A DNA stretch of 64,000 nucleotides from Lepas anatifera. Taxonomy: Eukaryota; Arthropoda; Thecostraca; Lepadidae. Shown in pieces: positions 10,601 to 22,600 of the stretch. The stretch lies in NCBI GenBank assembly GCA_034440635.1, contig JAOTON010001129.1, forward strand, positions 310,001 to 374,000, written 5' to 3'. Each line of letters starts with the position of its first letter. Position 1 is the stretch's first letter. A program made the translations under genes and the position numbers. The notes under the pieces were generated by a model. That model saw nothing but the letters and a program-made list of their open reading frames with translations. It was not told where the DNA came from and ran no database searches.

Positions 10601-13600
10601 CCGTCGCAGTCAACCAAGACGGTCACACGCCGGCGCCACCCGCCGCACAGTTCTTACAGACTCGGCACATCACAGACAGCCACCGCTCATAGCACACGGC
10701 CACCGCACATCACACACACGGCCACCGCACATCACACACGCGGCCACCGCACATCCACACACGGCCACCGCACATCACACACGCGGCCACCGCACATCAC
10801 ACACACACACACAACCACCTCACATCACACACGGCCACTGCACATCACACACGGCCACCGCACATCACACAGGGTCACCGCACATCACACACGGCCACCG
10901 CACCTCACACAGGGTCACCGCACATCACACACGGCCACCGCACCTCACACAGGGTCACCGCACATCACACACGGTCACCGCACATCAAAAGGTCACGCAC
11001 ATCACAGGGTCACCGCACATCAGAAAGGGTCACCGCACATCACACAGGGTCACCGCACATCACACACAACCACCTTGCAATAGCTGGGATCGGTTCTGCC
11101 TTATTTGAGTTCGGCGTCTACACATTTTGCCACAACTCGTCCCAGAGAGATCATCGACCGACTCATGTCTGCTCTGGTTTAGTGCCTGACATCGTCACTC
11201 ACTGCTGTCGAAGTCAACACGACCCGGAAATGGCACTAATTAACCCTCGGTCACAGTCCCTCTGTGCAGCCTCGCGTCCCCGGGAACTCCGCCAGGGCAC
11301 CAGCTTAAGCAACCCTGGCTTTCGCGAGGGGTCGGAATTTACTAAGATACATCATATTGTTTTGCCTCTCAACATTGGACTGTGTGAGACAACATCTATC
11401 CCACCTATCATGTTTCTGAATTATATCAGGGGTATCTAGAACGAACTACAGAAGAAATCAGTATTCTCAGGGGATCGAGTTCTACCCCACGGACTCGACC
11501 CAAAGGTAGTTATCGCGCACGGCGTGAGACGACAGTTGCGCCCCCAGTCGGCAGGATGGGTTTAACCCCCGTCTTCGGGCGTGAGGCCAAATCGAAAGTG
11601 CCATCATCATCCTTTCTGAGCCTTCCTAACTTCAACTCCTACTAACGCCGTTAATTTTTCCCTCCCGTCATCAACTCCCTGTCTATCCATTTCGCTCCAA
11701 CCATATCCTTTCTGTCCACTCTTGAACACCACTCCCATCCACTGTCTGCGATGTCTACGCCGGCGTGTCTCCGCGGGTAGCGGGCGTGTGCGTGCTCCTG
11801 TCCACCTTGAGTGCTCACACCTCGGCTGCCTGTAGCGCGCGGCTGGGCTAGACAGCGTAAACCGGTCCACTTCCTACTCCCATTCATAACTCATCGTATG
11901 ACTTTGAGTATGGCTTGGAGCGAGAGATTGAGGGCTGATTGGTTGTGGGGTTTACCAAAGGCGAAAAATAAGGGGGGAAGAGCAGTGTAGTATGTTTAGT
12001 GTTGACCTCTTAAACATTGGTTTTGGCTATATCTTGGACTGAAGGTGTTGAAGTACGTTGCTGGGTTCCATCGGAACAGACGCATTCATTGGTCGCAGCT
12101 GTGTGGTGACTTCTGATTGGTTACGCCGGGTTCGCGCGGACTCCGGTTCCCGCCTTTTGACAGTTGTAAACTACCCGTCAGTAGTGGCGGTCCTGTTTCA
12201 GTCCAGTGCAGAAAGAGAGGGGAAATCCGATGATGTAACATCGGATGGCTAGCCTGGGGTCAGCAGGCAGCTCTAAAGCCAAACCAACGACGAGGACGGA
12301 CTCTGATAGTACACTGGGTAATCTTGTCGTGAAAGTGAAAGGGTTAGTTGAAAGTCAAGCACCGACCCCCAGTTGCTACGCCCCATACATACATCCCTCA
12401 TAGCTACAATATATCGCCCACAGCACAGTACTTATAGCTTCGGCGCGAACAATACAACATCTACCCGGTATATTTCTAACGCCAACCCAACTGAAACATT
12501 TTTCCAAGGAGGGGGAGGGGGGAGGAAGCTGCTTATCGACGTATCATCTGCCAAGGTTATAGAATGCCGTCAACCCTTTCCTTGTTGGAAGCAACCCAAC
12601 TCAACTGAAACATAACCAAAGGTGATCACCACAGGGGTATCCTAACTTCAGCCTACACTCATGGAGGTGTTTAAAACAAAGTATAGAAGAGCATATGGGT
12701 ACCTTTCGTTTCTGACCAGCTGATGATTCAACCGGAGCCTCGCCGTCAGGTATTTTATTCTTGACCACGTCCTTCAGCTGCTGTCGTTTGTTTTTCCGCC
12801 ATTCTTTATCCTTGAGTTTCTTCTTCTCGACCTTGGCTTGTTGCTGGAGCTGTTGTTGCTGCTCTTGCTCGGCCTGTTTGGCTCGCTGTGCTTCCACCCT
12901 CTTCATCCGCACGCGGTATCTGCGATCAGTCGCAGTGTTCAGTTCACAGCCCCGCTCGGAACACAAACACGAGTCCGCAGGACTGTCCACCGTAACTACA
13001 GTTCCACCGACAGCACAGCACACGGCCTGGACGGACATTCCAGCGTTGACAGCACCTCTACTGCTGTACCAATCTACCAGATAGTTTGAGGAGCCAGGGC
13101 TTCCCCCGGGTGCTGAGGGGAGGACAACTGCAGGCGGCGCGCGCTCACCGGTAGGCCACGTCGTCCCAGGTCTGCAGCGTGCCCCGTTCACATGTAGGCC
13201 ACGTCGTCCCAGGTCTGCAGCGTGCCCCGCTCACCTGTAAGCCACGTCGTCCCAGGTCTGCAGCGTGCCCCGCTCACCTGTAGGCCATGTCGTCCCAGGT
13301 CTGCAGCGTGCCCCGCTCACCGGTAGGCCACGTCGTCCCAGGCCTGCAGCGTGCCCCGCTCACCTGTAAGCCACGTCGTCCCAGGTCTGCAGCGTGCCCC
13401 GCTCACCTGTAAGTCATGTCGTCCCAGGTCTGCAGCGTGCCCCGCTCACCTGTAGGCCACGTCGTCCCAGGCCTGCAGCGTGCCCCGCTCACCTGTAGGC
13501 CACGTCGTCCCAGGTCTGCAGCGTGCCCCGCTCACCTGTAAGCCACGTCGTCCCAGGTCTGCAGCGTGCCCCGCTCACCTGTAAGCCACGTCGTCCCAGG

Positions 13601-16600
13601 TCTGCAGCGTGCCCCGCTCACCTGTAAGCCACGTCGTCCCAGGTCTGCAGCGTGGCCCGCTCACCTGTAGGCCACGTCGTCCCAGGTCTGCAGCGTGCCC
13701 CGCTCACCTGTAGGCCACGTCGTCCCAGGTCTGCAGCGTGCCCCGCTCACCTGTAAGCCATGTCGTCCCAGGTCTGCAGCGTGCCCCGCTCACCTGTAAG
13801 CCACGTCGTCCCAGGTCTGCAGCGTGCCCCGCTCACCTGTAAGCCACGTCGTCCCAGGTCTGCAGCGTGGCCCGCTCACCTGTAGGCCACGTCGTCCCAG
13901 GTCTGCAGCGTGCCCCGCTCACCTGTAGGCCACGTCGTCCCAGGTCTGCAGCGTGCCCCGCTCACCTGTAAGCCATGTCGTCCCAGGTCTGCAGCGTGCC
14001 CCGCTCACCTGTAAGCCATGTCGTCCCAGGTCTGCAGCGTGGCCCGCTCACCTGTAGGCCACGTCGTCCCAGGTCTGCAGCGTGCCCCGCTCACCTGTAG
14101 GCCATGTCGTCCCAGGTCTGCAGCGTGCCCCGCTCCCGTTCGTACGCCGCCCACAGCTGGTACACGCCCTCGGGCCAGTCCACCGTCCGCTCCAGGGCGC
14201 GGCCGAACAGCTTCCGCAGCTGCGCGCCGCTGCCGAACCGCCTGCCGCCGCGCCGCACACGCCGTAACACAGCCGTAACACAGCCGGCTACGGGGTGCCG
14301 TCTGTTGCTCATTGTTACATAAACATATTGTAGGTACAACAAGCAGTTACTGCGGCTACTTAGCAGCGTTAACTCCCCTCGCAACGAAGAGAAAATGCTT
14401 CATATCCTCACAAAATACTGATAAATATTAGCCACTCTGCGCTGATGGTTTTGGTTTCTGATAGTTACTCTGCGAGTACAAGCGTTGTAACGACAGACAC
14501 CCACAGGCGCAGATCTCTGATTAACTACATAAACAGTCGGTGAAGACAAGTTCTCTTACTGCACGAGCTGTAGGTACTGGAGCCACATTTGGGCGCTTTT
14601 GTCGTGGCCCTGGCTCATGATGTCGTTCCAGAGGGCGATGGCCTCACTCAGGGCGCCGTTGGCAGCCTCCAGGCCGGCCCAGTAGCGCAGCAGCACACAC
14701 TCGGGGTCTCCGTCCAGCCCAAACACTGCCGGCGCACCGGCGCACCTCACTGCCGACGTCACTGACACGGGCCAACCTGACCAGGACACACTCGGGGTCT
14801 CCGTCCAGCCCAAACACTGCCGGCGCACCGGCGCACCTCACTGCCGACGTCACTGACACGGGCCAACCTGACCAGGACACACTCGGGGTCTCCGTCCAGC
14901 CCAAACACTGCCGGCGCACCGGCGCACCTCACTGCCGACGTCACTGACATGGGCCAACCTGACCAGGACACACTCGGGGTCTCCGTCCAGCCCAAACACT
15001 GCCGGCGCACCAGCACACCTCACAGACTCCGGCCCACACTGCCGACGTCACCGACACAGACCAAACACTGCCGGCGCACTGGCGCACCTCACTGACTCCG
15101 GCCAACACTGCCGACGTCACTGGCACGGACCGACACTGCTGACGTCACTGGCACGGGCCGATACTGCCGGCGCACCAACGCACCTCACTGACTCCGGCCC
15201 ACACTGGAAGACACTGCCGATTAAGCGTCACTGACACGGACCTAACACTGCCGACGGCACTGGCACGGACCAACACTGCCATCACTGGCACGGACCAACA
15301 CAGACGTCACTGAGTTGTTGTTGTTTGGGGTTTTAGGGCGCCTCGACTGCAAGGTCATTTTGCGCCCATCTTAGTGTAAAAGAGCAAAAATTAGTGGTAG
15401 TCAGCAGTAACCGTTCGAAACATATCGAGAATGAAAACTAAGTGGATCAGCCAAAAACTTATAATGTGACGAACCAATTACCCAACACTGACTAGGTCTC
15501 CCAGCTCCTGCCGTCGAACATTTCAGATACACACCAGACTGGACGCGTGTTCCACTCTGCTGGTGGTTTGGCCATTCGTTCCGGGTATCTGAGACCCTTA
15601 GGCGGAGAGCGACGCACGAAAGTAGTGTCCCTATCCATGTAGGCCTCTCTGACTCTCGGCCCCGGATGCCTACCATCACTAGCGGGGATGGGCCCGGCAC
15701 ATCCTGCCAGACGTGCTGGACGTTTCCTATACTCTCGGTGGAGCCCGAGTGCAGCCTTGGTTGAGGAACCTCTTTTGTACCCTCGGTACCGCAATTCGCT
15801 TTCCCTTTGAATCCCGAAACACCAAATCTGTTTCCTATTCTCTGTCTTGGGATTTTCTTTCCTCGAAACGTAAGTTTGGAGAGGAGAGCCTGTGCTATCC
15901 TTCGTTAGTTAGTTATTTGGGCTTAAGGGGCGCACCAGCCTGGCAAGGCCATATAGCGCCCAGAACAGTACAGTCGCTAAAAGTGTTCCATCTGGAACAA
16001 GAAGAACGCCTGATTCAGAGACTCATTACCCCTTTCGGTGTCAATACTTCGCTGTGCGGGTGAATGGCAAAGCAAACAGAGAAGTGCACACACTACTAAC
16101 ATCAGTCCCTCCTGCACTGAAAAAAACCGACACCCCACAAGATCCACCAGGTAACGCCGCGCAGAGAGCGCCCGGCACGAGGCGTCGGGGCGTCAGTTCC
16201 GACGCCCACTCCTGTACCCCGGACCCAGGGGGCCCGGGAGTACGGGGAGTCCCTGAGTCCGCCCGGGCGCCCAGCAAACAGCTGGGCACCCAGGCGGACT
16301 CCCCTGCGCTGCCCCCTACGGAAGACGAGCGCAAGCCACATTTTCATGTGATCCACGCCCGCCCCCGCCGGACGGCAGTGTAGTCCCAGCATGGGGCGTG
16401 AGACTCCACAGGGGGGAGTCGGGCGCTCCGCGCCAGGCAGCCCTCCGCGCAGCGTCACCCGGAGGACCCCCAGGGTATGTGCACAAGGCATTAGGCTACA
16501 GTGTGCCAAACAGTGTTCATCTGAGATCCTCACAGAGCATGTTGTGCTTAACCAGGGTCATAGATGATTCTAAAATTGATGGCCTTCAGGAAAGTCAGCA

Positions 16601-19600
16601 CTTGTTCGATCAAACGGGAGTCGCGACCAACCATCTCTGACATAGCAAAAGGCTCCTGTCTCTCGCCAAAGTGTGTGGTTCTCTCTCCGTTATACCCAGG
16701 GCAGGACGTCAGCACGTGCCTGACTGACAAGGGTGCACCGCAACGCAGGCAGGGCGGCCTCGCTTCCCCACAAAGGAGGTAACGATGGGTGGCCAATGTA
16801 TGGCCGGTGCGTAATCTGCAGAGGGCCACCTCCTCTCGCCGACATCGGCGCGATGCACACTGCCACTCACCGAGTTCAGGCTTTATCTCGAACAGCTTGT
16901 TGCTCGCAAGCACCTCCCATGACTGCTGCCAGGCCTTGCGGAGGTGATACAATAGATGGGGGAATAAGTCCCTGGCCGGGATTGGAAGTCGACGTGAACA
17001 TGTTCTTTCCGCTGCACGCTTTGCCGCTGCATCTGCTGCCTCATTACCTCCTATTCCTACATGGCTGGGTATCCAACACACCTGAATCTTCTTTTGATTT
17101 TTCCCTAATCGTGAGATGTGTAGGCGTATCTTACGCACAAGACCATCGCTCGGGTTGAAGATTTTAATGCCTGCACGCTGCTGAGTGAGTCGGTGAAAAT
17201 TACGAAACGATTCTCTTCACACGTTTCAATATAACATAGAGCTTTTGAAATCGCGATCAATTCAGATGTGAACACCGATGCATACGATGGAAGCGAAAAG
17301 GTTCTGGTCGTGGGGCCCACAACGAAAGAGCATCCTACCCCAGCTCTCGTCTTCGACCCATCTGTGAATATTTTTACATATTCACTGTAATGTGAAATGT
17401 GCTCTAAGGCTAGAGCATTCATTTCTACCGGGGGGACACTAGATTTCGCGTAACCAGCAAGAGATGAGTCTGTCTCAGTTTCCGAAATCTGCCAAGGTGG
17501 GATTTCGGACGGTTCGTTAAGGGCAATCATTCGCCGTTGGACTCCACTTTCCAATGCTAAATTTCGCGCACGAACACAGAAAGGCAATCCCCTGCGAAGG
17601 TCATCAAAAAGCTGCACAACTCGGCGCGAAAAGACCATCTTATATGTTGGGTGGCTCGGAAGTTGTGCCAGCTTGTATGCGTACCTCTGGCCAAGAAGGC
17701 GACGCCGCATCGCCAGTGGAGGTTCATTCGCTTCGACAAGCAGGCTGCTTGTCGGTGTGGTGCGAAAGGCACCTGTAGCGATACGAACAGCACTATGGTG
17801 GATGGTATCCGCCAGCGCTTCGCGGAGTCAGACGCCGAATCGTACACAAAACAAGCATAGTCTATTTTGGAGCGAATGAGTGAGCGATATAGAACGAGCA
17901 GAGTTTTCCTATCCGCCCCATATGATGTCCTGGATACGCATTTGAGGGTATTTAAGGATCTAAAGCACCTGTCTCGAAGTTTTCTAAGGTGAAAGGTATA
18001 GGTCAGGCGCCTGTCGAGAAAGATTCCAAGAAATCTAGCAACCGGTTTAAACGGAATTTGGCTGTCTCCTAGCATTACTCTGGGATCAGGGCAGGGTCGA
18101 CGTTTTCGACAGAAGTGCACGCCGACCGTTTTCGTCGTCGAGAAATATAGCCCGTTCCGTCCACTCCAGGACTTTAGCTGGTTAACGGTCAGCTGGAGCT
18201 GGCGCGCGAGGGATGATGATGTAGACGACGTGGTCCATATAGCAAGGTCGTCTACAAAGAGCGAGCTTTTTATAGACTGTGGTAGATGGTCTGTAATGTC
18301 ATTAATGGCAAGCGCGAATAATCCTACGCTCATAACACTTCTCTGGGGAATACCGTCCTCCTGATAAAATACCCTGGAGTAGGTTCCTCCAACACGCACT
18401 CGGAAAGTCCTGTCAGTTAAGAAGTTCTTAATGAAAAATCCCAAGTGACCGCGAATTCCACACTGGAATACCTTCACGAGAATTCCATGACGCCAAGCAG
18501 TATCGTAGGCGGCTACGACGTCAAAGAATACAGCCCCTACATGCCGTCTTTCTTTGAAAGCACTTCGAACAGCAGTGTCAAGAGACACGAGGTGGTCAAC
18601 AGTGCTCCGACCCTTGCGAAAACCACACTGGTTGTTATTGAGAATACCTCTGGATTCTAAGAACCATGTGAAGCGAACATTTACAATTTTTTCAAAGAGT
18701 TTACACAAACATGAGGTCAATGAGATAGGCCGGAAATGAAGTGGATCTGAACCGGATTTGCCTGGTTTTAGAACCGGAATAATAACTGCCTCCCGCCATG
18801 CACCAGGAAATTCTCCCGATTCCCATAGTGCATTGAAAGTGTTCAACAGGGCATCCAGTGTACACTTCGGAAACATCTTAAACATGTTGTTATGGAAGAG
18901 ATCTGGGCCCTCCGCTACGCTGCGAAGACCACTAATTGCTGAGGTAAGCTCTTTTAGTGAGAATGGTGCGTTGTACGAGAGATTATCAGCTGTAGTGAAC
19001 TCATACTTTTCTGTTCGGACCTGGTTTTGTGCTGCATGAAATGTCTGTCTTCCCTTCTAGACCGGCATCGATAAGCAAACGCCTCACCCAGGGTGTTTGC
19101 TACCTCTGCCGGGTCCATGATTGTTCTGTCGTTTACACACAACACTGGAAGCGGAGCAGAAACAGAAATACCTCCAATGCGTCGAATCTGCGAAAAAATG
19201 AGTGAGGACGGGGTGAAACGATTTAGTTTTCCTAAGAAATCAACCCAAGACTTCCTTTGGCTCGCCGGATGGTGCGTTTGCAAACAGCGCGATATCGTTT
19301 GAAGGAAATAAGGTTTGTTTCCGTGCTATTACGTTTAAATTGTCTGTACGCTCGTCGACGAGCTCGGATGGCGTCCCGGCACTCATCAGACCACCATGGG
19401 ACCGGGGGGCGGCGAGGTTTTCCAGAAGTTCTCGGGATGTACTGATATGCAGCCTCTCTGACATACGCTGAAAATTGTTCAATGGACAGTGGTCGGTCCC
19501 CTTGCAGGCCAGCAAAGAGGTCGACTAGAAGACCTTGAAACTTTGGGATGTCGGCTCTAGTTAAGTTCCACCGTTGTGGCCTATTCCCTAGAAAAGCAGA

Positions 19601-22600
19601 GTCTCGGCAAATTAGAATAACAGGGTAGTGGTCACTGCCCAACGGGTCACTATGGGTTGACCACTTAAAGACAGGAGCCAATTCCGGACTACACAGACTG
19701 AGGTCAATGGCTGATTCGCGGCCCGAGGGCAAGGTTATGTGCGTGGCACTGCCGGTGTTTAAAACGCATAAGCTTTCGTCGGCTATAAAAGCTTCGAGGT
19801 AGCGACCCCGAGTGTTAGTACTTCTACATCCCCATGTAGTACCATGTGCATTAAAGTCTCCCAATAGGAGAAAAGGCCGGGGTAGCTCTGCCACCAGCAG
19901 AGAAAGCTCCACGCGGGGCATGTCAACCCCTGGAGGTACTGTGCTTTCCTTCATGGGTGCCTGTGCTCAGGTGGTCCCTGCCTGTTGCTTTAGCGGGAGG
20001 TGTTGGTGGAGGCGGGGGTGGTGGAGGGTACGGCGGCGGCATTAGCCCCGTGTCCCCGCGACCTGGAGATGAAACGGCTTCACCACGCACCTTGCGCATA
20101 CGACCCTTTGGAGGCGCCGACGAGGACCACTCTGACCCATACCGCTTGGTAACCACGTCTGAGGGTGCTGCTTTGTTCGATTGTATGGGAGTCTGTGGTG
20201 TTGAAGATTTGGCGGTGACAGGGGTGGATACTGTAGTTTCTGGTTGTTTGTGTGTGGATCCTAAGCTGCGAGCCGAAGCAGGATGTACCTCTGTGCCCGA
20301 AGAACTAGTATCTGTTTGATTGACTCGTGCGCGTTTTGCTGCAGGATGATCTTCCCACTGTTTTGCTGCTTTCTTAGTCTCAGTCACTGGCTGTATTCCA
20401 TACTTCTGTCAGCTCCTGCATTGTCCTTGGAAGAAACTAACCGTTGTTGTTGTAGTGTGACGTGCGCTACCGTTAGGGGTTCTTTGGCTGTGGACGTCTG
20501 AGCACCCCTTTCGGTTGTGTGGTTGCTCAGATCCTGACACAGACGTCACTGACACAGATCAACACTGCCGACGTCACTGGAACGGACCAACACTGCCGAC
20601 ACACGTCACAGACACGGACAAATACTACAGACACAAGTCACTGACGCGGACAAATACTGCGGACACACGTCACTGACGCGGACCAACACTGTAGACAGAC
20701 GTCACTGGCGCGAACCAACATTCAATAAGGTCTGCCCGCAAACATCACCGAGCAAGACCAAAACTAACGGCGTATCGTATCCCAAGACCAACACCAAGGA
20801 CAGCAGTGACAAAACTCGTCAGGCGGCACCAGCACGGTGGGCGCGGCTCAGTTCCTCACTCTGCGCCAGGTGTTCGCACGCCTTGTTGAACTGTTCTCGC
20901 ATGCTGAGCAGCAGGTCTGCGCTTTTGACGCCGTCGCGGGTGAGGCGGCGGCGGTAGTGGTCGAGCCAGGCCAGCCACACCAGCAGGTAGTCTCCAGCCG
21001 CCTGCAGTCCGGCCGCCAGCGCCCGCGACACCAGCTCTGTACGCAGGCAGGTCCGGGGTCACACATCGCACTGCACCCACCCCGGGCCAACCTCGGCGCC
21101 CGCGACACCAGCTCTGAAGGCAGGCAGGTGCGGGGTCACACATCGCACTGCACCCACCCCGGGCCAACCTCGGCGCCCGCGACACCAGCTCTGTACGCAG
21201 GCAGGTCCGGGGTCACACATCGCACTGCACCCACCCCGGGCCAACCTCGGCGCCCGCGACACCAGCTCTGTACGCAGGCAGGTCCGGGGTCACACATCGC
21301 ACTGCACCCACCCCGGGCCAACCTCGGCGCCCGCGACACCAGCTCTGAAGGCAGGCAGGTGCGGGGTCACACATCGCACTGCACCCACCCCGGGCCAACC
21401 TCGGCGCCCGCGACACCAGCTCTGAAGGCAGGCAGGTCCGGGTTCCACTGCACCCACCCCGGGCCAACCTCGGCGCCCGCGACACCAGCTCTGAAGGCAG
21501 GCAGGTCCGGGGTCACACACCCCCGGGCCAACCTCGGCGCCCGCGACACCAGCTCTGTACGCAGGCAGGTCCGGGGTCACACATCGCACTGCACCCACCC
21601 CGGGCCAACCTCGGCGCCCGCGACACCAGCTCTGAAGGCAGGCAGGTGCGGGGTCACACATCGCACTGCACCCACCCCCGGGCCAACCTCGGCGCCCGCG
21701 ACACCAGCTCTGAAGGCAGGCAGGTCCGGGGTCACACACCCCGGGCCAACCTCGGCGCCCGCGACACCAGCTCTGTACGCAGGCAGGTCCGGGGTCACAC
21801 ATCGCACTGCACCCACCCCGGGCCAACCTCGGCGCCCGCGACACCAGCTCTGAAGGCAGGCAGGTGCGGGGTCACATACCGCACTGCACCCACCCCGGAC
21901 CAACCTCGGCACCGGCAAAACAGGCAGACATAGGTCCACTGGGAACTATTCAACAAGATATGATCAAAAATTCCGATTCAGAAGGGTTCAGAACTGTAAA
22001 AAAACGAATTTCTAATGAATAATAAGTCTGCTCATAGGCTGAAATATCCGGTGCAGTTTCTTATCGGTGCTATACACGCGCATTTTAGGAGCACAGGGTG
22101 TTACCACGCAGACCTTAAATATTTCACTCATCTGTTTTTCTTTTTAATCTCAATAATATCACGACAATTTCGCGATGAGTTGTGCAAATACCGAATGATA
22201 AGGACTTGCTGCGCCACCTACCCTGCAGCTGTTGGGCCGTGCGTGCGGCCCGCTCGCTGGCGCGGATGTAGGCCTCCCACAGCTGGCCGCTCCAGGGCAG
22301 GTTACGCACCGCCCGCTCGTGCACGGCCAGCGTCAGCTCCGACGCCGGCTTCAGCTCAAAGTCCAGGTAGCGAGTGTAGGCTTGCCACAGCGGCAGCGAG
22401 AGACAGTGTTGTCGCAGCGCCCGCTCGAACACACACTGCACCCGCGCCGGCGTGCCCTCGGCCAGCTCGTGGCGCACGTACTCCTGGTAGACGGCCACCG
22501 AGGCCTCGGCGTCGTCGGCGGCGGCCGCCTGCCGACGACAGACGTCACTGACGCGGACCAACACAGACAACAAACGCCATTGGCCCGTCTCCCAGACACG

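Larger units (their letters stand above)
15904..20525 (-). mobile_element. I-clade-type LINE in intron 7 (Gag tail, EN, RT, RNase H), degenerate
   Basis: Gene order on the minus strand is Gag C-terminal part, endonuclease, reverse transcriptase, RNase H and 3' UTR. The 3' end has GGGCGCTATATGGCCTTGCC, a GTGCGCCCC block and a (TAAC)n tail at 15,904-15,915. The first block is shared with the derivative at 15,319. RNase H plus APE endonuclease points to the I clade. The 5' end is truncated near 20,525. The element lies in the same orientation as SART3 and interrupts the degenerate exon 8 acceptor array. The 3' UTR-like stretch 15,916-16,547 holds no recognisable gene. Confidence 0.85.

Noticed and set aside
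12248..12620. Plus-strand LINE ORF1 start
   Set aside because: Only a short Ser/Lys-rich frame with no domain; stops follow soon.
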